64,000 bases of DNA from a bacterium UBP11_UBA4055 (lineage in GTDB: Bacteria; UBA4055): contig DFZN01000071.1 in the NCBI GenBank assembly GCA_002382735.1, positions 76,882 to 140,881 of the forward strand, given 5' to 3'. How positions within the stretch are numbered: the stretch's first letter is position 1; every line of letters begins with the position of its first letter. The position numbers were made by a program, and so were the translations under genes. The notes under the pieces are model-generated. The model worked only from the letters and a program-made list of their open reading frames with translations. It had not been told where the DNA came from and searched no databases. Below are positions 1 through 9,415 of this stretch, in pieces.

Positions 1-2963
1 ATGAAATAGCCGGCGTTCATTCTTGTACCGATCCCGGAAGAGAAAAGAATGTCTTTCAGTCTTCTGTCGCCGTCTTCAGTCTTGACCGTACCTCTGAAGT
101 CAGAATTGTTCCATGCGCTCCCTGCGTCGGTAAACAGGACGCCGTCGATCTTTCCCAGAACCATCGGGAACGGAAAACCGAGAACCATGTATTTCACGAA
201 AGGATACCTGAATTCGGCGTTGACCAGAGCATACCTGTTGCCCGATCTCTCCAGAAGCCTGTAACCCCTCAAGGGATAAACTCTTGAAGAGTAATACTTG
301 TCAATAAAAGTATCATAGTTGTAATCGTCATTATATTTGTAGTTCAGCCAGTTCGAAAAGCCCCCGAGATAAAAATTCTGCGGAGTGCTGCCTTCGCTGA
401 CTGCTCCTGACAGTCTCAGCGCGATCTGATATTCTCCTTTAAGCCTGAAATATTTCCTGTAGTCCAGAGCGAAAGTGGAAAAATAACCCGTGCTCTCTTC
501 TTTTAGCGTCAGATCGTCCGTTTCCGAACCGTAAACAGCGTCAACCCTCATCCTCGTTCCGTTCTCAGGCCCGTAATATCCCCAGATAACATTATCGTAC
601 GAAAAACCTCCGCCTGCAGTCATGAAGGTATTGGTGTGATCATGCTGATAATCTTCAGCCGAATCCAGCCACTTTTCATTTATTATACTTGTAATATCAA
701 CAGATGAGTCCACTCTTGAAAATCTGCTGAATGGGTATTGCGCGGATAAATGCATACATAGAAGCCTGTCCCTGTACCAGTCATCAACCTCTGTCTCACT
801 TTCGTCCCAGATGTAATAATAGACGACTTCGTGACTGATGCCCATGCCTATGTTCATTCTTTTCTTCAGGTAGTAGTAATATAAACCGAGATTAGAGTTC
901 AGAATGTCCTGATTGAGATCGGTGGCCAGAATAAAACGGTGATCGGAAAGATAATCGGAGAATTGAAGATAAGTCGAACCCACGACTCCGTAACCGGTAG
1001 CATACCCGGCATTGACCGTTATAATATCAGGGGTAAAGTGGATCGCATAGGATTTAGGCTTTCTCAGCTCTATCCTCTGTTCCTCGGTGATGACTTCTTC
1101 CGGCTTCTCTTCCAAAAGGTCTTTTCTGAACTTGAATTTCCTCAGATCGGTCTTTGAGAATTCGAAAGTGGAGTCTTTTTCCACAGAGACTTTTGAGAAA
1201 TCGGTCTCTTCATACCATCTGACCTCAAGAGGGTCTTTTTTATTTTCGATCAGCTTTTCCGCATCATTTATCATGAATATATCATATCCGGCTTTAAATA
1301 CAGCCGTAAAAGCAATTTTGTTGTCGCTGTATGAAGCCTGTGAACAGCCTGTCATCAGATTGGTGAGACCGGATGATCGTCCTGATGAGAGGTCTTTATA
1401 GTATATATTCGAAATTCCTGACTCGTCTGAAATATATCCTAATCTGCTGTCATCTATCCAGAACGGAGAGAATTCCCTGAAACCTCCCGGATCTGTGACC
1501 GGAGTGATCGTGTCTGAAGCTATATCAAGTACGAAAATATCTTTGACATTCAAATTCCTGTCCATGATGCCTGAGAGCAATTTCTTGTCGATCGTGAGGT
1601 CATCAAGCCTGTCAGATGAAAAGGCTATTTTTGTACCGTCGGGCGAGAACCTGGGTTCGTTGTCTGAATAGATGTCGTCGGTGAGCTTCTTAAGTTCTCC
1701 TGTTTCTATCGTATAAAGGTAAATGTCAGAGAACCCGTCTTTCAGACCGGTAAAACAAATATGCTCGCCGTCCTTAGACCATTCGGGATAATACAGTCCG
1801 TCCAGCCCGAATTTCACTCTCTTCAGCCTTTTACCTGTTTCAGCTTCATAGATGAAAAGGGCGTCCTCGTCAGTGCTTTTTGTGAAAAACGCTATGTTCC
1901 TGCTGTCCGGCGACCATGCAAAACCGGGTCTGAGCCAGTGAAATTCCTCAAAATCTCCCGAGGACTGGCCTGAGATAATCTTCTTTATTATCTTGCCGTC
2001 GAATGTTCTCATCAGATAAATGTCAAAGTAATCAGACTTATTGCTCAGGAACACGATCTTTTTTCCGTCGGGGCTTATGACCGGTGAATTATTTATCGAA
2101 TTCCCGTATTCTTCATGATCTGTCAGTATCACCGCTGCTGATTTAGGTTCATCTGTTGCTATCAGCGTGTCCCAGAATTTTGTCTTGAGCCATTTATCCC
2201 AGTTCTGTGAAAGGTCCTTGAAGTTCGTGCCCAGCGCATCGAGAAAGGCATCTTCGGTAGATCTGATTATGTTTATCGACCTCAGGATCTCTCCGATCTT
2301 CTTGCTTCCGTAAGTGTCCGCTATGTATTTAAAAAGGGACTGCCCGCCTTTATAGGCCATATAATTATTGAGATAGTATAAATTCCCGATATAATTATGG
2401 TAAACTGCGTCCCTTACTGTCTGATCGGATTCGCTGTCCCACCCGCCCCGGCTTTCATACTCTGCGATCCCCTCTATGAACCAGAGCGGCATGTTCATAT
2501 TAGCGAGACCCGAAACTATCGACTGGTAATTACCCTGAAAAAGCATCTGGTTCATTATCGCATGAGTGAGCTCATGGTGGATCACATGCCTGAAATCCTC
2601 CCAGTTACCCTCGTAAGGCACAACGACCCTGTTCTTGAAGAATTCGGTAAAGCCGCCGACCGATTCTTCCGGAATCCCTCCCATTATATTTGTTTCCTCG
2701 AAATGGTTGTGGGAGTTGTAAACTATTACATGGATCTTGGATCTGGGAATATACATCATATCTTTTCTCAGCCGTTCCAGTGACCTTTCAGCCATTTCGG
2801 CAGTGAAATCGGCAAGATGATCGCCACCCTGATAATAATAGATCCTGAAGTGGTCCGTCTCAATAAATTTCCAGTCAAAATCATGATGCTGAACTTTATT
2901 CTTTCCGAAAGGGAATAGTGCCGAAGCGATCAAGAGTATGTAAAATATGCGGAAAAATCTCAT
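1..2963 (-). CDS. Gluzincin/TolB-like propeller/BamA-like barrel protein, partial (3' end outside window)
   Basis: The frame is open from an ATG at 2963 to the left edge, with no stop in the window. It opens with a hydrophobic signal segment. An HExxH motif (HELTH, about residues 130-134) is followed by a WFIEGIAEYES segment that can give the third zinc ligand, the pattern of peptidase-MA gluzincins. Several SPDG-type blades (SPDGKKIVF, SPDSRNIAF, SPDGTKIAF) then form a TolB/DPP-like propeller. The remainder resembles a surface-antigen (BamA-type) barrel, with SSGIGTRMN close to the edge. It is probably exported and anchored in the outer membrane. Whether the zinc site is active is unknown. 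The domain order is seen in the translation; the cellular role is inferred. Confidence 0.85.
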   Translation of the reverse strand, partial: MRFFRIFYILLIASALFPFGKNKVQHHDFDWKFIETDHFRIYYYQGGDHLADFTAEMAERSLERLRKDMMYIPRSKIHVIVYNSHNHFEETNIMGGIPEESVGGFTEFFKNRVVVPYEGNWEDFRHVIHHELTHAIMNQMLFQGNYQSIVSGLANMNMPLWFIEGIAEYESRGGWDSESDQTVRDAVYHNYIGNLYYLNNYMAYKGGQSLFKYIADTYGSKKIGEILRSINIIRSTEDAFLDALGTNFKDLSQNWDKWLKTKFWDTLIATDEPKSAAVILTDHEEYGNSINNSPVISPDGKKIVFLSNKSDYFDIYLMRTFDGKIIKKIISGQSSGDFEEFHWLRPGFAWSPDSRNIAFFTKSTDEDALFIYEAETGKRLKRVKFGLDGLYYPEWSKDGEHICFTGLKDGFSDIYLYTIETGELKKLTDDIYSDNEPRFSPDGTKIAFSSDRLDDLTIDKKLLSGIMDRNLNVKDIFVLDIASDTITPVTDPGGFREFSPFWIDDSRLGYISDESGISNIYYKDLSSGRSSGLTNLMTGCSQASYSDNKIAFTAVFKAGYDIFMINDAEKLIENKKDPLEVRWYEETDFSKVSVEKDSTFEFSKTDLRKFKFRKDLLEEKPEEVITEEQRIELRKPKSYAIHFTPDIITVNAGYATGYGVVGSTYLQFSDYLSDHRFILATDLNQDILNSNLGLYYYYLKKRMNIGMGISHEVVYYYIWDESETEVDDWYRDRLLCMHLSAQYPFSRFSRVDSSVDITSIINEKWLDSAEDYQHDHTNTFMTAGGGFSYDNVIWGYYGPENGTRMRVDAVYGSETDDLTLKEESTGYFSTFALDYRKYFRLKGEYQIALRLSGAVSEGSTPQNFYLGGFSNWLNYKYNDDYNYDTFIDKYYSSRVYPLRGYRLLERSGNRYALVNAEFRYPFVKYMVLGFPFPMVLGKIDGVLFTDAGSAWNNSDFRGTVKTEDGDRRLKDILFSSGIGTRMNAGYF

Positions 2964-3046
2964 TTTAGGTTCCGTAATTTACTCAAGTGTGTAATATATG
3001 TAATCAAAACACTTTTTGCGACGATAAAAAAGATTAATTATTTTTC

Positions 3047-3074
3047 TTGAATTTACAGATACATGAGTTATATT
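3047..3074 (+). promoter_or_regulatory. Putative sigma70-type promoter of the signalling operon
   Basis: TTGAAT at 3047-3052 and TATATT at 3069-3074 are separated by 16 bases, about 30 bases before the first gene of the plus-strand signalling operon. The site lies in the 140-base divergent gap shared with the leftmost gene. It was recognised by eye only. Confidence 0.4.
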
Positions 3075-3103
3075 AACCTTATAAAATCTGGTACGGAGAC
3101 ATT

Positions 3104-4903
3104 ATGGGAATATATTTTGTCAAAGCCTTTCTGCTACTGTCTGTTATGTTACATTCAATTCCCGCATTCGGTCTCAAAATTGGAGTTTATGATAATCCGC
3201 CCAAGATATTTTTGAACGAGAAAGGCGATGTTGACGGTTTCTGGCATGCAGTTACTGTTGAAATAGCCAAAAAAGAGAACTGGAAGATCGAATGGGTATG
3301 CGGTTCATGGGACGAATGTCTGCACAGACTTGAAACAGGCGAGATTGATATAATGCCGGATACGGGAGTGACCCCCGACCGGAAATTGAAATATGTTTTC
3401 AATGAAGAAACAGTTTACCTGAGCTGGAACAGGGTTTATTCAAGAATTGATGCCGGCATAATTACGGTACTGGATCTTGAGGGTAAAAAAGTTGCCGGTC
3501 TCAGGAACAGTTTTGATCTGGAAGGACCCGAAGGTTTGAAAAAACTTTTAACAGATTTTTCCGTGAATGCGCAGATAATAGAAATGGACAGTTATGAAGA
3601 TATATTCACGGCACTTGGAAAAAACGAGATATCAGCCGGCCTAGTGGATAAAGATTTCGGTCTATTTAATGAGCAGAAGCACCCGGTCTTTAAGACCCCG
3701 ATCATTCTACAGCCCGCAAAGATGCAGTTCGCTATGGAAAAAAATTCGCCATTCTCGAAAGATATCATCCGGATCATTGATATGAGAATGGCTGAGATGA
3801 AAGCAGACAAAAATTCTGTTTACTATAAAGCTTTTGATCACTTTTTCGGAGAAGAGGGCAGGCGTTTTAGAATACCCGGCTGGCTTTGGATAATTCTGAT
3901 CGGACTTTGCTCACTGATCGCGGTCGTAGTGCTTTTGAACCGATATTTGAGAAACGAGGTAAAGAAAAAAACGCTGAGCCTGAAAGAGAGTGAGGAAAGT
4001 CTGAGGATCACTCTGGAGTCTATCGGTGACGGAGTTATAGCTGCCGACATGAACGGTCTGACCACGATAATGAACAAGACTGCCGAAAGTCTTACCGGAT
4101 GGAAGTTCTCTGAAGCCATCGGGAAGCCGATAAAAGAAATATTCAGAATAGTTAATTCTGAAACAAGACAGGAAGTAATAAATCCCGTCGAATTGGTGAT
4201 AAAGAACGGTGTTATCGTGGGACTGGCTAATCATACTGTACTGATCTCAAGGAACGGTAAAGAATATCAGATATCCGACTCGGCTGCGCCGATAAAAGAT
4301 GATAAAGGAGATATACACGGCATGATCCTCGTATTCTCCGATGTTACAGAAAAATATTCAATCAGATACAGGGTAGAAGAAAATGAGAGATTTCTTGACT
4401 CTCTCATTTCCAATCTGAACGGAATGGTGTACCGTTGCGTCAATGACAAGAAATGGTCGCTGATATATTCAACTGTCGGATCAAAGGAAATAACAGGTTA
4501 TATGCCTGAAGAGCTTATCAGGGGAACCTTAAGATACGCTGATATGGTATTTCCGGAGGATGTGCCTGTTCTCAAGAACGCAATAGACAGAGCGATCGCA
4601 TCCAGACAGCATTTTAATGTTGAATACAGGCTCACTGACCGTAACGGTAAGCTGAAATGGGTGCTGGAAAAGGGCAAAGGCATATATGATGAGAACGGTA
4701 ATGTCAAATTCATTGAGGGTTTCGTTACTGATATTACTCCGAGTAAGACCTCAGAAATGGAAATAAGGGAAAAATCAGAAGAACTTGAAAGGACAAACCG
4801 GCTTATGGTGGACAGGGAATTAAAGATGATAGAGCTCAAAAAAGAGATCAATGCTCTGTTAAAAGCCTCAGGAAAAGAACCCAGATATATAACAAACGAA
4901 TAG
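3104..4903 (+). CDS. Periplasmic-binding-domain PAS sensor without kinase domain
   Basis: The 599-residue protein has a signal peptide (about 1-22), a family-3 solute-binding domain (about 23-245), one membrane helix (about 257-278), two PAS/PAC domains (about 295-415 and 425-545) and a charged coiled coil to the end. The tail has the ERTNRLMVDRELKMIELKK type of sequence that often closes PAS sensors before a kinase domain, but no HisKA or HATPase follows. It is the first gene of an eight-gene operon, so it probably passes a periplasmic amino-acid-like or small-ligand signal to kinases encoded downstream. The stop is followed after 8 bases by the next start. The ligand is unknown. Loss of a kinase domain and a natural split sensor are both possible. 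Confidence 0.88.
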   Translation: MGIYFVKAFLLLSVMLHSIPAFGLKIGVYDNPPKIFLNEKGDVDGFWHAVTVEIAKKENWKIEWVCGSWDECLHRLETGEIDIMPDTGVTPDRKLKYVFNEETVYLSWNRVYSRIDAGIITVLDLEGKKVAGLRNSFDLEGPEGLKKLLTDFSVNAQIIEMDSYEDIFTALGKNEISAGLVDKDFGLFNEQKHPVFKTPIILQPAKMQFAMEKNSPFSKDIIRIIDMRMAEMKADKNSVYYKAFDHFFGEEGRRFRIPGWLWIILIGLCSLIAVVVLLNRYLRNEVKKKTLSLKESEESLRITLESIGDGVIAADMNGLTTIMNKTAESLTGWKFSEAIGKPIKEIFRIVNSETRQEVINPVELVIKNGVIVGLANHTVLISRNGKEYQISDSAAPIKDDKGDIHGMILVFSDVTEKYSIRYRVEENERFLDSLISNLNGMVYRCVNDKKWSLIYSTVGSKEITGYMPEELIRGTLRYADMVFPEDVPVLKNAIDRAIASRQHFNVEYRLTDRNGKLKWVLEKGKGIYDENGNVKFIEGFVTDITPSKTSEMEIREKSEELERTNRLMVDRELKMIELKKEINALLKASGKEPRYITNE

Positions 4904-4911
4904 GATGAAAA

Positions 4912-5187
4912 TTGGTACAGGAAAATGAAATAATAACTTTTTTACTTTTTGCGCTCGTAGTGATCTTTTATTTTATCAACAGGCAGAAGCTTTCGGGATT
5001 CCCTGGAATAAAGTATTTTCTGATCTCGATAGTTTTCCTGTTGATAAGCAGTATTCTGACGATAATAGAAGGCTTTTTCTTTGAAGAGATCATCAACACA
5101 GCAGAACATATAACACGACTCGTCTCCACAGTAATGCTTTTTGTTTGGGCTTATTCTTTAAGAGCAAAAAAAGGAAGTGCGAAATGA
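4912..5187 (+). CDS. Small three-helix membrane protein
   Basis: This 91-residue protein has three hydrophobic stretches (about 7-23, 32-52 and 68-84) and a short basic cytoplasmic tail. The start is TTG at 4912: ATG codons nearby are out of frame and closed at once, and an AGGA sits just upstream. Its stop overlaps the start of the next kinase gene (ATGA). The following kinase also begins with three membrane helices, so the two may form one sensory membrane unit, which is inference. No family was recognised. Confidence 0.65.
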   Translation: MVQENEIITFLLFALVVIFYFINRQKLSGFPGIKYFLISIVFLLISSILTIIEGFFFEEIINTAEHITRLVSTVMLFVWAYSLRAKKGSAK

Positions 5188-7043
5188 TAGGTTATATAGA
5201 TTTTTTGTGCCTGATTTTTACAGTAATGTCCGGAATTTTTATGGTCAGAATAAAAAAAGTCAAACTCCCGTTATTTCTAAATGTCACTAAAATATTATTT
5301 CTTCTCCTTTTTTTCCATTACCTGAGTAATTCGCTCGAATGGCTCGGGATTTCGGATATACTCGATCCTTACGAAGATTTTATTGAGCTTTTTGAACCGT
5401 ATTTTTTGTTTATGATTGTGTACTTGTTTATAGCTGAAAAATCCGGTGAAAGTTTAAAAGCGTCAGAAGAAAAATACAGACTTCTTATTGAAAACCAGGA
5501 TACTCTTGTTGTAAAGATCGATCCTGAAGGGCGCTTTATCTATGTGAGCCCGAGTTATTGTAAAGCCTTCGGAAAGAAAGAGGAAGAACTTCTGGGACAG
5601 AAATTCCTTCCCCTTGTGCATGAAGAAGATATCGGACCTACTTTAATGGAGATGGAGAAGCTTTATAGTCCTCCATATAGCTGTTATATTGAACAGAGGG
5701 CGATGACCGTTAAAGGGTCGAGATGGTTGGGCTGGGCTGACAAGGCTGTTTTTGATAAAGACGGTAAAATGATCGAGATAATCGGAGTGGCCCACGATGT
5801 TACCGAAAGAAAGAACAATGATAACGAAATAAAGAATCTTAAAACCCAGTTCGAATATGTTCTCGGTGCTACAAATACGGGTTTCGATCTGATCGATGAG
5901 GATTATAATGTGCTCTATATTGATCCGATGTGGGCAAAAGTTCTCGGGGATTATTCAGGAAAGAAATGTTATGAATACTTTATGGACAGAGAGGAACCAT
6001 GTTTAACATGCGGCATTCCGTCAGTACTTAAAACCGGCAACACTGAAGTTACTGAAGAATATCTTGTTAAGGAAGACAGGCACATCGTGGTACATACGAT
6101 ACTGCTCAAAGAAAAAGTGAACGGAAAGCGTGTAGTAGCCGAATTCAATATTGATATCACTGAAAGAAAGAAAAAGGTGCACGACCTCAGACAGGCACTT
6201 GATGATCTGAAAAAGAGCAGGCTGGCCGAATTGAATCTTATTGAAGATCTTAAATTCGAGATAAATGAAAAAGAAGAAGCAAGGCTCGAGATCAAGAAGC
6301 TTAACGACACGCTTGAAAAGAGAGTAGAGGAAAGAACAAGAGAGCTTGAACTCTCGAACAGAGAGCTGGAGGCTTTCAGCTATTCGGTTTCTCATGATCT
6401 CAGGGCTCCGTTAAGACATATTCTGGGATTTACTGTACTTCTAAACGACGCAGTTCAAAATGGTACTATTCAGGATGCTGTTCATGATATTGAAAAGATC
6501 AGAGAAAGCGCCGAAAGCATGGGTGGGCTGATCGACGACCTTCTCAATTATTCCAGAACGGGAAGAACTGAGATCAATGTGGGAACAGTTAAAATGAAAG
6601 AAATCGTACTTGAGATAAAAGAAAGGATGATGAACGAGAATCAGTCCAGAGATATCGAATGGATCGTCCGTAATATGCCTGACGCTGAATGTGACGAAAA
6701 TCTAATAAGAACTGTCTGGCTCAATATTATTGATAACGCCGTCAAATATACTTCGAAAAAAGACAAAGCTGTGATTGAGATAGGTTTTGAAGAAACTGAC
6801 CGGACATACGGCTATTTTGTAAAGGACAACGGCGCGGGATTCGACATGAAGTATTCCGATAAGCTGTTCGGCGTATTCCAAAGGCTACACTCAAAGAATG
6901 AATTTCCGGGTACAGGTATAGGACTTGCGAATGTAAGGCGCATAATATCCCGGCACAGAGGTACCGTAAATGCGGTCTCTGAAGGTGAGGGAAAAGGCGC
7001 ATGTTTTTATTTCATTCTGCCTGTTAAGGAGAATATCAAATGA
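5184..7043 (+). CDS. Membrane PAS histidine kinase
   Basis: The 619-residue kinase has three N-terminal membrane helices (about 1-88), two PAS domains (about 95-225 and 225-330), a coiled coil, HisKA with the phospho-acceptor in SVSHDLRAPLRH (His at about 404), and HATPase_c with an N-box (NIIDNAVKYT) and G boxes (DNGAGF, GTGIGL). The second PAS carries a cysteine cluster (one Cys, 12 residues later a CxxC), which could be a redox or metal site. ATG 5184 is chosen because it overlaps the preceding stop as ATGA and follows AGGAAG; a longer TTG start at 5145 would overlap the upstream gene by 43 bases. It belongs to the signalling operon, and its stop overlaps the next start. Confidence 0.92.
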   Translation: MIGYIDFLCLIFTVMSGIFMVRIKKVKLPLFLNVTKILFLLLFFHYLSNSLEWLGISDILDPYEDFIELFEPYFLFMIVYLFIAEKSGESLKASEEKYRLLIENQDTLVVKIDPEGRFIYVSPSYCKAFGKKEEELLGQKFLPLVHEEDIGPTLMEMEKLYSPPYSCYIEQRAMTVKGSRWLGWADKAVFDKDGKMIEIIGVAHDVTERKNNDNEIKNLKTQFEYVLGATNTGFDLIDEDYNVLYIDPMWAKVLGDYSGKKCYEYFMDREEPCLTCGIPSVLKTGNTEVTEEYLVKEDRHIVVHTILLKEKVNGKRVVAEFNIDITERKKKVHDLRQALDDLKKSRLAELNLIEDLKFEINEKEEARLEIKKLNDTLEKRVEERTRELELSNRELEAFSYSVSHDLRAPLRHILGFTVLLNDAVQNGTIQDAVHDIEKIRESAESMGGLIDDLLNYSRTGRTEINVGTVKMKEIVLEIKERMMNENQSRDIEWIVRNMPDAECDENLIRTVWLNIIDNAVKYTSKKDKAVIEIGFEETDRTYGYFVKDNGAGFDMKYSDKLFGVFQRLHSKNEFPGTGIGLANVRRIISRHRGTVNAVSEGEGKGACFYFILPVKENIK

Positions 7044-8899
7044 TCAGGGTGTATAAAGAGATACTTGACGAATTACCTTCGGGTGTGTGGGTCACCGACA
7101 GAGAGGATAAGGTAGTTTACATAAATAAAGCCATGACGGCTATAGCCGGAGCTTCGATAGAAGAGTTTACAGGATTGAATGTTTTTAAAGATATGGATAA
7201 TCCGGGGAATAAAGAATTCCTTGAATCCTACAGAAAAGTAAAACGGAATCTCTTTCCCGGAGAATACGAGGTCAGGCTGAAAGATTCCAAAGGGCAAGGT
7301 TTCGTTCACAGGGGATGGCTCACTCCGCTGATCAAGAACTGTTTTTATGGCGGAATGATCGTTACGGCTGAAGATATCACAGAGAAAGATATCTATCTGA
7401 AAGCTGTGAAAGAATCAGAGGATAAGTTCAGAAGAACGATCGAATTTGCGGCCGACGGAATACTTCTCGGCTCACCTGAAGGCTATATTACTGAAGCCAA
7501 TCAAGCTGTCTGCGAACTGTTCGGTATGGATAAAAAGAATATGATGCAGCTTCATAAAATGCCGTTCACAAAAGAGAGCCTTGAAAGATACCCTATGAGA
7601 TTCGACCTTTTAAAACAGGGAAAGACCGTGATCAGCGAGAGAGTAATAAAAAGGAAGGACGGTTCGGAGATCATGATCGAAATGAAAACTAAGATGATGG
7701 ATGACGGTAGCTATCAGTCCATATACAGGGATATTACCGAGAGGAAACAGAATGAGAATGCCCTGAAAGAAAACGAGGAGAAATTCAGGACGATTTTTGA
7801 AGAGTCCAATGATGCGATATATCTAATGGACGGCGACACTTTTATTGACTGTAACGAACAGGCCGTTAAAATGTTCGAATGCGCCGACAGAAATGAAATG
7901 ATCAATCACAAACCGATGGAATTCTCACCGTCCGTTCAACCCGACGGGTCAGAAAGTGTTCCATCGGCACTTGAGCATATAAATGAGGCACTGGCCGGAA
8001 GACAGCAGAGGTTCTACTGGAAACACAGGAAGAAGAACGGACAGGATTTTGACGCCGAAGTTTCCCTCAACGCAGTTTTTCTAAAAGGCAAAAAGTTCCT
8101 TCAGGCGATCGTTAAAGATATAACATTCAGAATGGAGGCTGAAAAAGAGATTAAACAGATAAACGAATCTCTTGAGCAGAAGATCAAGGAACGGACAGCT
8201 GAGCTTGAAGAAGCCTACAAAGAACTTGAATCGTTCAGTTATTCGGTGTCGCACGATCTGAGGGCACCTTTGAGGCATATTTCCGGTTTCTCGGATATAA
8301 CAAGGAAAAACCTTTCTTCAGGCAATATTGAGAAAGCCTCAAATTCTCTAAAGAAAGTCGAGGAAGCTACAGAAAAAATGGAAAAACTGATCGATGGCCT
8401 TCTCAAATTGTCAAGGACAGGAAGAGTAGAGCTCAATATGACTGAACTGAACATGAACGGTATTATTGCGGATGTGATAGATGAGTATAAAGACTGCCCT
8501 GAGTATAATGCGGCAGAGTGGCACATAAGAGAGCTGCCTTCCGTCTATGCTGACAGGACACTTATGACTTCAGTTTGGGAAAATCTTATAGATAATGCAC
8601 TTAAATACACTGGTAAGAACGATGATCCCAAGATCGAGATCGGATGTAATAACTCAGCCGACCGCTGCGAATTTTATATAAAGGATAACGGCGTAGGATT
8701 CGATCCTGAGTTCACAAATAAGTTATTCGGGGTTTTTCAGAGGCTGCATCTTGATAAAGAATTCCGCGGTACAGGCATAGGTCTTGCCACAGTGAAAAGA
8801 ATAATCGACCGTCACGGGGGAACTGTGCGGGCGGAAGGAGAGACAAATAAAGGCGCAACATTTTATTTTACACTACCAAAAGTACAGGGGGAAAAATGA
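7040..8899 (+). CDS. Soluble multi-PAS histidine kinase
   Basis: The 619-residue protein has no membrane segment. Three PAS domains (about 1-120, 125-245 and 250-365) lead through a coiled coil to HisKA with SVSHDLRAPLRH (His at about 405) and HATPase_c (NLIDNALKYT, DNGVGF, GTGIGL). The kinase core closely resembles that of the preceding gene (same His box, similar G boxes), so the two are probably paralogues by tandem duplication. Both ends are ATGA overlaps: the start overlaps the upstream stop and the stop overlaps the downstream receiver gene. HisKA cores of this type commonly partner Rcp1-like receivers, and one follows directly. Confidence 0.92.
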   Translation: MIRVYKEILDELPSGVWVTDREDKVVYINKAMTAIAGASIEEFTGLNVFKDMDNPGNKEFLESYRKVKRNLFPGEYEVRLKDSKGQGFVHRGWLTPLIKNCFYGGMIVTAEDITEKDIYLKAVKESEDKFRRTIEFAADGILLGSPEGYITEANQAVCELFGMDKKNMMQLHKMPFTKESLERYPMRFDLLKQGKTVISERVIKRKDGSEIMIEMKTKMMDDGSYQSIYRDITERKQNENALKENEEKFRTIFEESNDAIYLMDGDTFIDCNEQAVKMFECADRNEMINHKPMEFSPSVQPDGSESVPSALEHINEALAGRQQRFYWKHRKKNGQDFDAEVSLNAVFLKGKKFLQAIVKDITFRMEAEKEIKQINESLEQKIKERTAELEEAYKELESFSYSVSHDLRAPLRHISGFSDITRKNLSSGNIEKASNSLKKVEEATEKMEKLIDGLLKLSRTGRVELNMTELNMNGIIADVIDEYKDCPEYNAAEWHIRELPSVYADRTLMTSVWENLIDNALKYTGKNDDPKIEIGCNNSADRCEFYIKDNGVGFDPEFTNKLFGVFQRLHLDKEFRGTGIGLATVKRIIDRHGGTVRAEGETNKGATFYFTLPKVQGEK

Positions 8900-9339
8900 G
8901 ATCAAAATTCATTCTGCTGGTAGAGGATGACCAGAACGATGTAGAGCTTACTTTAAGAGCTCTCAAGCACGGGTACGACGGGAATATCACAGTAGTAAAT
9001 GACGGAGCCGAGGGACTTGATTTTCTTTTCCGAAAAGGAAAATACGCAGACAGGGGGACTGAAGATCCGGGTTTTATTATTCTGGACAAGAAGATGCCCA
9101 AAATGGACGGTATTGAATTACTCATTGCCGTAAAAAAAGACGAAGTGTTAAAGAATATTCCCGTAATAATGTTCAGCTCGTCTAATTACGAAAAGGACAT
9201 TTCGGACTCCTACAAAGCCGGCGTGAACGCTTACATTGTAAAACCTATAAATATTGATGAATATTATAAAGCAGTCAGAGAGATCGGGCACTTTTGGGGT
9301 GAGTTGAACGAAGCACCTTCAATGCAAAACCGTCCTTGA
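8896..9339 (+). CDS. Stand-alone response-regulator receiver (Rcp1-like)
   Basis: The 147-residue protein is a single receiver domain with no output. The acidic pocket is in VEDDQND, the phospho-acceptor is Asp64 in ILDKKMPKMDG, and the switch and lysine residues are in FSSSN and VKPI. The long beta-alpha spacing (about 64 residues before the Asp) is typical of Rcp1-like receivers paired with phytochrome or PAS kinases. It overlaps the preceding kinase gene as ATGA, so it is the likely immediate phosphate acceptor and would act as a shuttle to another protein. Confidence 0.9.
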   Translation: MRSKFILLVEDDQNDVELTLRALKHGYDGNITVVNDGAEGLDFLFRKGKYADRGTEDPGFIILDKKMPKMDGIELLIAVKKDEVLKNIPVIMFSSSNYEKDISDSYKAGVNAYIVKPINIDEYYKAVREIGHFWGELNEAPSMQNRP

Positions 9340-9415
9340 GATAAACGGTTAGACAAAAAAATGGTAATTGCCGGTTGGCATTGAACAAGACAGTCCAAAT
9401 ATAACAGGCTTAATA

